A stretch of 64,000 bases of DNA from an uncultured Alphaproteobacteria bacterium (GCA_902573325.1 CACGJH010000008.1:1-64000), one strand, 5' to 3'. Shown: positions 36,837 to 46,095, numbered from the stretch's first letter. Program-made: numbers and translations. Notes: generated by a model not told the origin, from the sequence alone.

Positions 36837-37840
36837 TGGATATTGTATTTACAGAAACTAACCAAACTGGAATCATTAAACTAAATCGTCCTAAAGCTTT
36901 AAATGCTCTCAATTTAGAAATGGCAAAAAAATTCCATGACAAATTATTAGAATGGGAAGAAAAAGATAATATCTTAAGAGTATTGTTAGTTGGAGAAGGT
37001 AAACATTTTTGTGCAGGAGGTGATGTAAAATCTCTTGTTCTTGCTGGAAAAGAAAACTCTTTAAAACACGATTTTTTTAAAATTGAGTATAAACTTAATT
37101 ATTTAATTAGCCAATTTAGTAAAGAATTTCTTTCAGTTTGGAATGGTGTAGTCATGGGAGGCGGGGTTGGTTTATCAATCTATGGTGATCACAGATTAGC
37201 AACAGACAATTCAAAATTTGCAATGCCAGAGTCTGCAATTGGCTTTTTTCCAGATGTTGGCGGAAGTTATTTTTTATCAAATCTTCCAGGTAATATTGGT
37301 AAGTATATTGGTTTAACGGGTGAGGTTTTAGGATTAAATGAATTAATTTTTTTCGGATTAGCAACTCACTACTTTAAAAGTAATAAAATAGAAGATGTTA
37401 AAGAAAAATTTATTACAAGAGGAGAAATTTCTCACGATAATTTTGAAGTAAAGAATGATACATATCTAATTAAAAATATGAATTTAATAAATGAATTATT
37501 CAATGGAAATATTAAAACAATCATATCAAATTTAAAAAGTCATAACTCAGAGTTTTCAAAAAAAATTTTAGATATTCTTTTAGCTAAATGTCCAATGAGT
37601 CTTGCAATAAGCACTAAACTTATAGATGATGCAAAAGGTAAATCGTTAAAAGAATGTTTAGAAACTGAATTTCAATTAAGTCAAAAAATAGTATACCGTA
37701 GTGACTTTGATAATGGTGTAAATTCTGTGCTAATTTCAAAAGATCATAATCCTATTTGGGAGCCCTCAAAAATAGATGAAATAAATATAGAAGATCTAAA
37801 TTTTTATTTTGAAACTCATACTGAAAATCTTTATCTATAA
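36836..37840 (+). CDS. 3-hydroxyisobutyryl-CoA hydrolase-like (enoyl-CoA hydratase family)
   Basis: A 334-residue crotonase-fold protein. IKLNRPKALNALNLEM and HFCAGGDVKSL start the fold; GVVMGGGVGLSIYGDHR forms the oxyanion hole, and AMPESAIGFFPDVGGSYFLS carries the Glu and Asp of the HIBCH group. The longer length compared with simple hydratases (about 260) fits 3-hydroxyisobutyryl-CoA hydrolase, an enzyme of valine breakdown. An enoyl-CoA hydratase is the alternative. It overlaps uvrB by one base and precedes the flavoprotein gene by 8 bases. Confidence 0.82.
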   Translation: MDIVFTETNQTGIIKLNRPKALNALNLEMAKKFHDKLLEWEEKDNILRVLLVGEGKHFCAGGDVKSLVLAGKENSLKHDFFKIEYKLNYLISQFSKEFLSVWNGVVMGGGVGLSIYGDHRLATDNSKFAMPESAIGFFPDVGGSYFLSNLPGNIGKYIGLTGEVLGLNELIFFGLATHYFKSNKIEDVKEKFITRGEISHDNFEVKNDTYLIKNMNLINELFNGNIKTIISNLKSHNSEFSKKILDILLAKCPMSLAISTKLIDDAKGKSLKECLETEFQLSQKIVYRSDFDNGVNSVLISKDHNPIWEPSKIDEINIEDLNFYFETHTENLYL

Positions 37841-37848
37841 TATTACAA

Positions 37849-40296
37849 ATGAGTAATAAAATTCCTACTTCTGCAAAAGTAGTCGTAATAGGCGGTGGTA
37901 TAGCTGGATGTTCTGTAGCTTATCATTTAGCAAAATTTGGATGGAAAGATGTGATCTTGCTAGAAAGAGATCAATTAACTTCTGGAACTACTTGGCATGC
38001 AGCAGGACTGATTGGTCAGATTGGTGCATCAGCAACCATTACAAAACTTAGAAATTATTCGTTAAATTTATATAAAGACCTAGAAAAAGAAACAGGATTA
38101 GCAACAGGTTTAAAGCAAAACGGCTCTTTAACTATTGCAACAACTAATGATCGATTAGAGGAATTAAAAAGGCAAGCTACTTTTGCTCAAAGATTTAATA
38201 TAGAAGTTAATGAATTAGAAAAAGATCAGATTAAGGATATTTATTCTCTTATAAATACTGATGACGTTGTTGGTGGGATATTTATTCCAAAAGATGGTCA
38301 AGCAGATCCTGTTGGTATAACAAATGTTCTTGCTAAATCGGCAAAAATGTATGGTGCTCAAATATTTGAACATTGTTCTGTAAATAAAATCCTTACTAAA
38401 AATGGATCAATAGAAGGTGTAGATACAAAACATGGAAAAATTAAATGTGAGTATATTGTTCTAGCATCTGGAATGTGGTCTAGGCAGATAGCAAATGATA
38501 TTAACGTTAGTATACCGCTATATCCAAATGAACACTTCTATATATTAAGTGAGCCATTAAAAGAAATTTCTAAATCACTTCCAGTTCTTAGAGATTACAA
38601 TAATTGCTTATATCTAAAAGAGGATGCGGGAAAAATTTTAGTAGGAATTTTTGAACCTAAAGCTAAACCTGCATTTACTGATACGTATAAAGTGCCCAAT
38701 GATTTTTCTTTTGGAGAACTACCTGAAGATTTTGATCATTTTGAACCGCATTTAAAAAATGCTATGAAAAGAATACCAGCCCTTGAAAATGTAGGTATAA
38801 GAAAATTCTTTAACGGTCCTGAAGCTTTTACTCCAGATACAAATTATCTTTTAGGAGAAACACCAGAAATAAAAAACTTTTATGTTTGTTGTGGATTTAA
38901 TAGTATTGGTATTCAGAGTGCTGGTGGTGCAGGTAAGGTAACTGCAGAATGGATGATGAACGGTGAGGTTAATGATGATCTTTACTCCTTAGATATTTCA
39001 AGATTTGAAAAATTTCACTCTGAAACAAAATTTATAACTGAAAGAGTTACTGAGTCATTAGGAGATTTATATGCAATGCACTGGCCTTACAAACAACATA
39101 AATCTTCGAGAAATATTAAACTACTTCCTTTTCATAATGATTTGAAAAAAGAAGGGGCATGCTTTGGACAAGTGGCCGGTTTTGAAAGACCAATGTGGTA
39201 TGCTCTAAATGGTAAGAAACCAGAATATGAGTATAGTTATGGCTATCAAAATTGGTATGATGCAGCAAAGTATGAAACAATAAACACAAGAAAAAACGCT
39301 GGTTTATTTGACTTAAGTGCCTTTGCAAAATTTGAAATTAAGGGAGAAAATGCCTTCAAGGATCTTCAACGATTATGCTGTAATAATATTAAAAATTATC
39401 CCAGTCATACAACTTACACACAAATGCTTAATTCAAATGGTGGCATTGTTGCCGATTTAACAGTTACTTGTATTGATACTAATTCTTTTCGTATTGTAAC
39501 GGGATCATCTGTGAGAGAACATGATAAAAAACATATTTCAGAAAATTTAAGTAAAAACACAACTTTAATTGATATTACTGAAAGTTTAGCTTGCTTTGGT
39601 ATTTTTGGTCCTAAAAGTAGAGAAATTCTAACAGAAATATTTGGAGAACATTTTTCAAACGATAAGTTTAAATTTGGAACTGCTAAAGAAATATCATTGA
39701 AAAATAATAAATTAATCTTCCAAAGATTATCTTTTGTTGGTGAACTTGGTTGGGAAATTTATGTTCCTATAAATATATCTAGAGAAATTTATTTAGAGTT
39801 AGTTAAAGTTGGAGAAAAATATAACCTTTCACATGCTGGTGCCCATGCATTAGATATCATGAGAATGGAAAAGGGATATTTACATTGGGGTCATGATATT
39901 TCTCCAGCTGAAAACCCTTTTGAAGCTGGATTAGAATTAACTGTTAAATTAAATAAAAAAACAGATTTTATAGGTAAAGAAGCTTTAAAAATAAAAAATA
40001 GAATTAAAAAGAAACAACTAACAAATTTTGTTTTAGAAAAATCTACGCCAGGAAATCCTCTCTTATTACATGATGAGCCTATTTATTATAAAAATAAAAT
40101 TGTGGGAGAAACAACTTCTAGCAATTATTCATTTTGTTATAATAAAAATATGGTCTTTGGATATATAGATTCAGAAATAGATTTAAAAAAATTAAATGGT
40201 AGCAATTTTGAGGTTGAAGTTGCTAAAAATAAATATGTTATGTCTGTTCAATTTAATCCATTGCATGATCCTGAAAATAACTTTACAAAAATATAG
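37849..40296 (+). CDS. Dimethylglycine/sarcosine dehydrogenase-like flavoprotein fused to GcvT domain
   Basis: An 815-residue protein with three parts: an N-terminal DAO oxidoreductase domain (about 10-370; GGGIAGCSVAYHLA for FAD and SGTTWHAAGL, whose His50 matches the His that covalently holds FAD in mammalian DMGDH), a central FAO-type segment with SYGYQNWYDA, and a C-terminal GcvT folate-binding domain (about 430-815; LFDLSAFAKFEIKG, GYLHWGHDISPAENPFEAG). Such enzymes remove N-methyl groups from dimethylglycine, sarcosine or related compounds and pass formaldehyde to tetrahydrofolate. Which methylated amine is used here is not determined. It fits marine osmolyte breakdown. Confidence 0.87.
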   Translation: MSNKIPTSAKVVVIGGGIAGCSVAYHLAKFGWKDVILLERDQLTSGTTWHAAGLIGQIGASATITKLRNYSLNLYKDLEKETGLATGLKQNGSLTIATTNDRLEELKRQATFAQRFNIEVNELEKDQIKDIYSLINTDDVVGGIFIPKDGQADPVGITNVLAKSAKMYGAQIFEHCSVNKILTKNGSIEGVDTKHGKIKCEYIVLASGMWSRQIANDINVSIPLYPNEHFYILSEPLKEISKSLPVLRDYNNCLYLKEDAGKILVGIFEPKAKPAFTDTYKVPNDFSFGELPEDFDHFEPHLKNAMKRIPALENVGIRKFFNGPEAFTPDTNYLLGETPEIKNFYVCCGFNSIGIQSAGGAGKVTAEWMMNGEVNDDLYSLDISRFEKFHSETKFITERVTESLGDLYAMHWPYKQHKSSRNIKLLPFHNDLKKEGACFGQVAGFERPMWYALNGKKPEYEYSYGYQNWYDAAKYETINTRKNAGLFDLSAFAKFEIKGENAFKDLQRLCCNNIKNYPSHTTYTQMLNSNGGIVADLTVTCIDTNSFRIVTGSSVREHDKKHISENLSKNTTLIDITESLACFGIFGPKSREILTEIFGEHFSNDKFKFGTAKEISLKNNKLIFQRLSFVGELGWEIYVPINISREIYLELVKVGEKYNLSHAGAHALDIMRMEKGYLHWGHDISPAENPFEAGLELTVKLNKKTDFIGKEALKIKNRIKKKQLTNFVLEKSTPGNPLLLHDEPIYYKNKIVGETTSSNYSFCYNKNMVFGYIDSEIDLKKLNGSNFEVEVAKNKYVMSVQFNPLHDPENNFTKI

Positions 40297-40314
40297 TTTT
40301 TTACGATCTAATTT

Positions 40315-41193
40315 ATGAAAAAAATTAGATTATTTTTTTCTATAGTAGTAATTATATTAATAATTTTATCTATCTTTATTTATATTTTTCTAAATAATTT
40401 TGAAAAAGAAAAAATAATTAGTGATATCGAGAAGAAATTAGAAATTAAAATTAATGAAAAAAACAAAACTAAAATCAATATTTTTCCAATTGTTAAGCTT
40501 AACACAAACTTAGAAATTAAAGATTACAAAAATAATTTATACTTTGATAATATTAGAATTGATATTTCTCAGCCCGTATTTCAAGTTTCAGGAAACTTAG
40601 ATATTCTCATTGATAATTTGAATATTAAGAATATTAATTTTAGTGAAGTAAATATTAATGGAAAAGTAAATTATATTGAAAATTATCTTAAATATAGTGA
40701 TAATTTAGAAAATTTATTTGACTCAATTTATAAAATTAATGGAAAAATATTTTTAGAAACAACTAATGAAGAAAAATTTCTTATTTCATTTTTAAAATTA
40801 TTCTTTGAAAAATTAGAAAATCAAAACAATCAAAAATTTGCATTTTCTGAATTAATAAATGCTTTTGGTAATGAAAGTTCTAATTTTAAAGGCGAAATAA
40901 ATAAAAATAAGAATATTTTAGAAACTAGCAAAATAGAAATTAGTAATAAAAACAACAGAATTCTTATAAAAGGAAAATACAATTACAATAATAATTTTAT
41001 AGATATTATTTTAAACTTATCTCAAAATAATGAAATATATTTAACTACTTTAATTAAAGGAAACTTAAATAATCCTAATATAAGTTTTGATGAAAATTCA
41101 AAATTTTTTCAAAATTCAAACTCAAATGAAAATAATATAGTTGAAGAAAGCGTCATTCAATTTTTAAATAATTTTTTTGATTTAAATGATTGA
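40315..41193 (+). CDS. Short AsmA-like envelope protein, function unknown
   Basis: A 292-residue protein with one N-terminal membrane helix (about 5-28, LFFSIVVIILIILSIFIYIF). The periplasmic rest is extremely rich in Asn, Ile and Lys and has alternating beta-strand character, with INIFPIVKLNTNLEIKD resembling the start of AsmA domains. The length is far below E. coli AsmA (about 600 residues). AsmA-like proteins act in lipid transport to the outer membrane. I regard this as a weak family guess. It overlaps the AEC carrier gene by 8 bases. Confidence 0.5.
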   Translation: MKKIRLFFSIVVIILIILSIFIYIFLNNFEKEKIISDIEKKLEIKINEKNKTKINIFPIVKLNTNLEIKDYKNNLYFDNIRIDISQPVFQVSGNLDILIDNLNIKNINFSEVNINGKVNYIENYLKYSDNLENLFDSIYKINGKIFLETTNEEKFLISFLKLFFEKLENQNNQKFAFSELINAFGNESSNFKGEINKNKNILETSKIEISNKNNRILIKGKYNYNNNFIDIILNLSQNNEIYLTTLIKGNLNNPNISFDENSKFFQNSNSNENNIVEESVIQFLNNFFDLND

Positions 41194-42124
41194 CTTATTT
41201 AATATAGTTAGCAGTGTGTTTGGATATATCCTTTTTGGATTTTTTGTAAATAAATTACAAATACTTCCAAAAAAATATATTGATTATTTTGATTTTACAG
41301 GTTTCAACATTCTTCTGCCTTTAGCTTTAATTATATATTTTTGGCAAGTCTCATTTCCTCAAATTAATTCTATTGGTCTGATCATCTCTTTTTTTGCTTC
41401 AGGAATTTTTATATCCATGACTGGATTTTTAATTAGCAAACAATTTTTAAATTTTAAAACAGATGACTCTGCACTATTTGGATTAGCTGCTTGTTTTGGT
41501 AACACAGTAGCAATGGGAATACCTCTTATGTATGCAGTTTTGGGTCCAATAAATACAATACCTTATATGATATTAGTTTTTTTTCATGGTATTGTTCATT
41601 TTAGCTATACTGTTATTATAATAGAAGTTTATAGAAATAGACAAAAAAGCATTGTCGAAATTTTTTATCAAATATTATTAGGTATAATTAAAAATATTGT
41701 ACTTTTCGGAATGATAATTGGTATCATTCTTAATTACTCTAATCTTATTGTTCCATCTATTATGAAAGAGCCCTTAGATATTTTTGTAAACCTTGCTCTT
41801 CCAATGGTTCTCATTTCTTTAGGTCTTGCGTTAGGAAATTTTAAAATTAGAGAAAATATTTATAGTGCAATACTATTAACTATCTTAAAAAACTTCATTC
41901 ACCCTATAATTGCATTTTGTTTAGCAGAATTTATATTAGAGCTTGATAGTCTCTTGGTAATTATTGTTACTATGGCCGCAGCTTTACCAAGTGGGTCTCA
42001 GTCATATTATTTTGCATACAGATATAACTCACTAAAAGCTGTAGTTTCTTCAAATGTAGTATTAAGTACGTTTGTTAGTTTTTTTACACTGTCTTTATTA
42101 TTAGTATTTTTTGATATTACGTAG
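41186..42124 (+). CDS. AEC family transporter (auxin efflux carrier type)
   Basis: A membrane protein of 312 residues with about ten hydrophobic segments in two inverted halves. FGLAACFGNTVAMGIPLMYAVLG is the conserved N-terminal-half motif with the broken helix, and MAAALPSGSQSYYFAYRY is the C-terminal counterpart. AEC members in bacteria move malate, malonate or other organic anions; the substrate here is unknown. It is convergent with the TPR gene (8-base overlap at the stops). Confidence 0.87.
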   Translation: MIDLFNIVSSVFGYILFGFFVNKLQILPKKYIDYFDFTGFNILLPLALIIYFWQVSFPQINSIGLIISFFASGIFISMTGFLISKQFLNFKTDDSALFGLAACFGNTVAMGIPLMYAVLGPINTIPYMILVFFHGIVHFSYTVIIIEVYRNRQKSIVEIFYQILLGIIKNIVLFGMIIGIILNYSNLIVPSIMKEPLDIFVNLALPMVLISLGLALGNFKIRENIYSAILLTILKNFIHPIIAFCLAEFILELDSLLVIIVTMAAALPSGSQSYYFAYRYNSLKAVVSSNVVLSTFVSFFTLSLLLVFFDIT

Positions 42125-42671
42125 ATTGAGAAATAAACGATTGTATTCTTTCTTTTTTATCCATAGTTTTAACACTAAAAGGAAAAATCTCTAACATCTT
42201 GTCATATACATCAATTGCCTGTTGAAACTGGCCCTGATGAATAAAAATTAAACCCATTCCATCAAGTGCACCAAAATGTCTTGGTTCTAATTCAAGAGTT
42301 TTAATGATGTCTTGCATAGATTGATCAAAATTACCCATCATAAAGTGAACTGTAGCTCTTTTATTCCAACCTTCAGCAAAATTAGGATCTTCTTCAATTA
42401 AATTATTAAAAAATCTAATTGCTAGTGGATAATTTCTTAAATTCATAGCTTGAATACCCTTCTCAAAATATTCAATTACTTTTGGATCATCAACTTCATA
42501 CCATATATTCCAAATGTCAGATATTAAATCTCTTATCTCATCCTGATTTTCAGTCTCATTTAATTTTTTAAACAAATTATTTAGCCGTGGATCATTTTGA
42601 TCTGCTAATGCTATCTTACTAGCAAACAAAAGACTTATACTGACAATTAATATTTTAAAGATAATTCTCAT
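42117..42671 (-). CDS. Exported tetratricopeptide-repeat protein
   Basis: A 184-residue protein with signal peptide MRIIFKILIVSISLLFASKI and likely cleavage after IALA. Three TPR units follow: KGIQAMNLRNYPLAIRFF, KRATVHFMMGNFDQSMQDI and GMGLIFIHQGQFQQAIDVY, each with the A-x-x-Y/F spacing. It probably acts as a protein-binding scaffold in the periplasm. I start at ATG 42671, since the extra upstream residues would break the signal peptide and re-read the TIGR03643 gene. It overlaps that gene by 17 bases. Confidence 0.85.
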   Translation of the reverse strand: MRIIFKILIVSISLLFASKIALADQNDPRLNNLFKKLNETENQDEIRDLISDIWNIWYEVDDPKVIEYFEKGIQAMNLRNYPLAIRFFNNLIEEDPNFAEGWNKRATVHFMMGNFDQSMQDIIKTLELEPRHFGALDGMGLIFIHQGQFQQAIDVYDKMLEIFPFSVKTMDKKERIQSFISQST

Positions 42672-42888
42672 ATTTAAATAATTTTTCGGATAGATTTCTT
42701 TTCTTTTCATGCTTTCTCGTTCTCCCTGTTACTCTAGTTCTCCATAACTTAAATGATCTAGGTTTAAGATTTGTTCTCATTATTTTTATAACCTCTGATT
42801 CGGTTACACCGTGAATTCTTTTTATTTTTTCAAAAGAGGTTTTATCGCACCAGGCTAATTTAATAATATTGTCTATATTCTCCTGCAT
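42655..42888 (-). CDS. TIGR03643 family small basic protein
   Basis: A 77-residue basic protein with a helix-turn-helix-like first half (IIKLAWCDKTSFEKIKRIHGVTESEVIKIMR) followed by FKLWRTRVTGRTRKHEKKR, the hallmark of TIGR03643 proteins. The arrangement suggests nucleic-acid binding. No function is established to my knowledge. It overlaps the TPR gene downstream and is divergent from the GST gene over 40 bases. Confidence 0.82.
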   Translation of the reverse strand: MQENIDNIIKLAWCDKTSFEKIKRIHGVTESEVIKIMRTNLKPRSFKLWRTRVTGRTRKHEKKRNLSEKLFKYENYL

Positions 42889-42928
42889 ATTATGAATATA
42901 GTTCTCTATTAATTAAATTCTAAACAAA

Positions 42929-43552
42929 ATGATTGATTTGTATTCATCACCCACCCCTAATGGTCGAAAAATTAGCATTATGCTTGAAGAATTAGGTGTG
43001 GATTTTAATCCTATTTTAATAAATTTAGATAAAAAAGAGCAATTTAGTGAAGAGTTTTCAAAAATATCTCCTGCAAATAAAATTCCTGTAATTGTAGATA
43101 ATGATAACAACCAAACAGTATTCGAATCTGGGGCTATCCTTCTCTATCTGGCAAAAAAATATGATAAATTTCTTAATAAAGATAAGTATTGGGAAATAAT
43201 ACAATGGGTTTTTTTTCAAATGGCTTACGTTGGACCAATGCTAGGCCAGGCTCATCAATATTTATTTTATAATCCTGGTAAAAGCAAATTTGCAGAAGAT
43301 AAAACAAAAGCTTATGCGCAACATATATATTCAATTTTGGATAAAAGACTTTCTAAACAAGAATATTTTTCAGATACCTATTCAATAGCTGATATTTCAA
43401 TTTGGCCTTGGACAGCTCGTTATGAAAGACATCAAATAAATTTACATGATTATCCAAATGTGTTGAGATGGTATAAACAAATATCAATAAGACCTGCTGT
43501 TATTAAAGGATATAATTCTCTAGGTGAATTTTATGAAATTCCTAAGCCTTAA
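42929..43552 (+). CDS. Glutathione S-transferase family protein (YfcG/YghU-like)
   Basis: A cytosolic GST of 207 residues. The thioredoxin-fold half begins MIDLYSSPTPNGRKISIMLE, where T-P-N-G-x-K is the pattern of nu-class enzymes (YfcG, YghU) that bind two glutathiones and act as disulfide reductases. NKIPVIVD and ESGAILLYLAKKY form the glutathione site. The helical half contains YSIADISIWPW. It could handle disulfides or electrophiles. It ends tail to tail with the LysE gene on a shared TTAA. Confidence 0.9.
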   Translation: MIDLYSSPTPNGRKISIMLEELGVDFNPILINLDKKEQFSEEFSKISPANKIPVIVDNDNNQTVFESGAILLYLAKKYDKFLNKDKYWEIIQWVFFQMAYVGPMLGQAHQYLFYNPGKSKFAEDKTKAYAQHIYSILDKRLSKQEYFSDTYSIADISIWPWTARYERHQINLHDYPNVLRWYKQISIRPAVIKGYNSLGEFYEIPKP

Positions 43553-44157
43553 GCGTTGTAAAATAAAACTGAGCCTGCGGTTATAATTAAAAGGATTGCT
43601 AAAAACCATTCAACAATTATTTTTAATTTTTCATTATTAAGATATTGTCTGATAACACTTCCTCCATATGCCCATATACTAATAGAAGGAATATTCACTA
43701 CTGTAGACATAATGACCATAAATAGTGTTCCAATTATTATATTTTCATCTTTTGGATAATATAATGTTACTGCAGTTGAACAGATTACCCAAGCTTTTGG
43801 ATTTACAAATTGAAACAAAATTGCTTCATGATATTTTAATGGTCTTGATCTATCTTCAGTCTTTGAAATATTTAAAGACCCAAACATTTTATATGCTAAA
43901 TAAAGAATGTAGCCTGCGCCAACATATCTTAAAATATCATAGAGTATAGGATAGGTAATAAACAAAGATCCAAGACCGAGACATACAAGTGCTAATTGCA
44001 AACCATGACCAGAAGGAATGCCAAAAATATTAGGTATAGATCTTATAAATCCAAATTTTATACCTGATGCAGTTAAAATACTATTATTTGGACCTGGAGT
44101 TACGTACATAATAAAATTATACACTGCTAAAGCAGCTATTAATTCCCATGTAATCAT
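43549..44157 (-). CDS. LysE/RhtB family amino acid exporter
   Basis: A 202-residue inner-membrane protein with about six hydrophobic segments. The signature YVTPGPNNSILTASGIKFG near residue 18 and the second-half motif LFQFVNPKAWVICST are typical of RhtB/LysE carriers. Members export lysine, threonine, homoserine or other amino acids; the particular substrate cannot be read. It lies 2 bases after the YajQ gene on the minus strand. Confidence 0.9.
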   Translation of the reverse strand: MITWELIAALAVYNFIMYVTPGPNNSILTASGIKFGFIRSIPNIFGIPSGHGLQLALVCLGLGSLFITYPILYDILRYVGAGYILYLAYKMFGSLNISKTEDRSRPLKYHEAILFQFVNPKAWVICSTAVTLYYPKDENIIIGTLFMVIMSTVVNIPSISIWAYGGSVIRQYLNNEKLKIIVEWFLAILLIITAGSVLFYNA

Positions 44158-44159
44158 TT

Positions 44160-44645
44160 TTAATCTCTAAAATTTACAAATTGGACTGGTATACCTATCT
44201 TAGCATCCTCAATAAGCTTCATTACACTTTGTAAATCATCTTTTTTCTTTCCTTCTACACGAAGTTCATTCCCATTGATCTTTACTTGAACTTTTAATTT
44301 AGAACTTTTGATATCAGAAGTAATTTTTTTACACAGTGATTGCTCAATTCCTTCTACTAATTCATACGTCTGACGAATTTTATTCCCCCCAGCTTTTTCC
44401 ATATCATTTTTTTTTAAACATAAAGGATCAACTTTTCGTCTAACAAAATGAGTAACGAGCATGTCATTTACTTGACCAGCTTTCATTTCATCATCAGTAG
44501 TAACAACTATAGTATTTTCTTTTTTTTCAATTGAAGTATCTGATCCTTTAAAATCATACCTAGTAGTAATTTCTCTTGTTGCATTTCCTAATGCGTTATC
44601 AATTTCTTGATGATCTAATCTGTTTACAATATCAAAACTAGGCAT
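44160..44645 (-). CDS. YajQ family nucleotide-binding protein
   Basis: A 161-residue protein of the DUF520/YajQ family, with two ferredoxin-like halves. MPSFDIVNRLDHQEIDNAL and TTRYDFKGSDTSIEKKEN open the family sequence, and GKKKDDLQSVMKLI with PVQFVNFRD close it. Xanthomonas and Pseudomonas homologues bind cyclic di-GMP and affect transcription. No diguanylate cyclase is visible here, so the ligand is uncertain. It forms a minus-strand run with rmuC and the LysE gene. Confidence 0.93.
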   Translation of the reverse strand: MPSFDIVNRLDHQEIDNALGNATREITTRYDFKGSDTSIEKKENTIVVTTDDEMKAGQVNDMLVTHFVRRKVDPLCLKKNDMEKAGGNKIRQTYELVEGIEQSLCKKITSDIKSSKLKVQVKINGNELRVEGKKKDDLQSVMKLIEDAKIGIPVQFVNFRD

Positions 44646-44649
44646 TTAT

Positions 44650-45609
44650 TTAGTTTATTACATCGTCATTTATATCTGGCAACTGTTTTTTAGTGCTTAA
44701 TCTTCCTAATTTTTTCATCTTTTCTACTTTTTTAGTCAAACTTCCAGAACCATCTTTCAATCTTTGTTTAGCTTCATCCATTTTAGATTTAGCTAAATCT
44801 ATTGACTGATTAGCTTTTACAAACGACTCATATACACTGACTGTTTTATCATAAATATCTGATGCAGCTGATGCTATATCTTTTATTGTTTTAGATTGTT
44901 TATCAACCCGCCACATATTTTCTACAGCTTTAAGTAGAAAGGGTAAAGTTGATGGCCCAACAATAATTATTTTATTGTTCCATGAATCTTCTATAAGTTT
45001 ATTTGCCTCATTATATAAAGTAAGTAGCGCTGGTTCTATTGGAACAAACATTAAAACATTATCAATTGTATTGATTCCATATATTTTTGAATAATTATCT
45101 TTACTCAAACTTCTAATAGAAGTTTTTGTTGAATCCAAAAATTTTTTCAAAAATATCTTCTTTTGTTGATTGTCATTTGTATTAGAATAATCATGCCAAG
45201 AATCTAAGGATACTTTTGAATCTATAATTATGTGTCTATTACCTGGCATATGAACAATTACATCGGGTTTTTGTAAATTGCCATCTTCATCTCTAAAAGT
45301 TTTTTGAGTTGAGTACTCTTCTCCTTCTCTTAAACCAACACTATCTAAAATATTTTTAAGTACAAATTCTCCCCAAGGACCTTGTTGAAGCGCACCACCT
45401 CTAATTAATGTATTTTCAATTCTATCTTGAGCTAAATTAAAATTTTGTAAAGATTGCTGAATTGATTGCATGTGATTTTTTAAGGAAGTAAGATCAGTAT
45501 CATCTTTTATTTCAGAACTTTTTGGTTTGCGAAGAAAAAATAAAATTGCTAAAAAACCAACTCCAGATAAAAAACCAATAATGAAAACAAATATAAGATT
45601 TTCAAACAT
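44650..45609 (-). CDS. rmuC: DNA recombination protein RmuC
   Basis: A membrane-anchored nuclease-fold protein that limits recombination between inverted repeats. Residues 2-25 form a transmembrane helix, followed by a short coiled coil (LKNHMQSIQQSLQNFNLAQDR) and the RmuC domain with GPWGEFVLKNILDSVGL, KPDVIVHMPG, IIDSKVSLDSW and VDNVLMF-like FVPIEPALL. At 319 residues it is shorter than the 475-residue E. coli form, mostly from loss of coiled coil. I use ATG 45609; a GTG directly before it is possible. A 14-base tandem duplication covers the start region. Confidence 0.9.
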   Translation of the reverse strand: MFENLIFVFIIGFLSGVGFLAILFFLRKPKSSEIKDDTDLTSLKNHMQSIQQSLQNFNLAQDRIENTLIRGGALQQGPWGEFVLKNILDSVGLREGEEYSTQKTFRDEDGNLQKPDVIVHMPGNRHIIIDSKVSLDSWHDYSNTNDNQQKKIFLKKFLDSTKTSIRSLSKDNYSKIYGINTIDNVLMFVPIEPALLTLYNEANKLIEDSWNNKIIIVGPSTLPFLLKAVENMWRVDKQSKTIKDIASAASDIYDKTVSVYESFVKANQSIDLAKSKMDEAKQRLKDGSGSLTKKVEKMKKLGRLSTKKQLPDINDDVIN

Positions 45610-45628
45610 CACAATTCAAACATCACAA
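45601..45628. repeat. 14-base tandem duplication over the rmuC start
   Basis: TTCAAACATCACAA occurs twice without a spacer, at 45601-45614 and 45615-45628. On the minus strand the upstream copy makes a mini reading frame, ATG TTT GAA TTG TGA, whose TGA shares its last A with the rmuC ATG. The unit sits in the gap between the YqaA stop and rmuC. Confidence 0.85.
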
Positions 45629-45629
45629 T

Positions 45630-46046
45630 TTAGATAAGATATAAATATATTATCAAATATCTAGCAATTTTCCCAATAGATACAAATATTAAAAAAAAAG
45701 TAATATTATATTTTACTGTACCTGCTGCAAATGCGATTGGATCTCCAATAATAGGTACCCATGAAAATAATAATGACCATTTTCCATACTTTTTGAAAAT
45801 ATCTGTAGCTTTCTGTAATAAGTATTGATTTACTGGAAACCAAGGTTTCTTAATAAGAAAATTTACAAAGTAACCACATATCCAACTGATTAGAGATCCT
45901 AAAATATTACCTGCTGAAGCAAAAAATAATAATAAAAATGGATTATACTTATTAGATAATAATAGTGCTGATAAATATGTCTCTGAAGCAAAAGGAAAAA
46001 AAGTACCTAAAGACAAACAAAAAATAAATAATGATGAATAGATCAA
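45630..46046 (-). CDS. YqaA family membrane protein (DedA/SNARE-associated superfamily)
   Basis: A 138-residue membrane protein with about four hydrophobic segments. FFPFASETYLSALLL, GNILGSLISWICGY and the conserved SWVPIIGDPIAFAAG place it in the YqaA group of the DedA-like superfamily. Related DedA proteins are thought to move lipids across the membrane with the proton gradient. The start is TTG at 46046, as no ATG or GTG lies between it and the in-frame stop upstream. It precedes rmuC and is divergent from the M24 peptidase gene. Confidence 0.84.
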   Translation of the reverse strand: MIYSSLFIFCLSLGTFFPFASETYLSALLLSNKYNPFLLLFFASAGNILGSLISWICGYFVNFLIKKPWFPVNQYLLQKATDIFKKYGKWSLLFSWVPIIGDPIAFAAGTVKYNITFFLIFVSIGKIARYLIIYLYLI

Positions 46047-46095
46047 AGTATTTCTTATTGTTAATTTATGTTATTGTGATGTTACTTATCAATTT

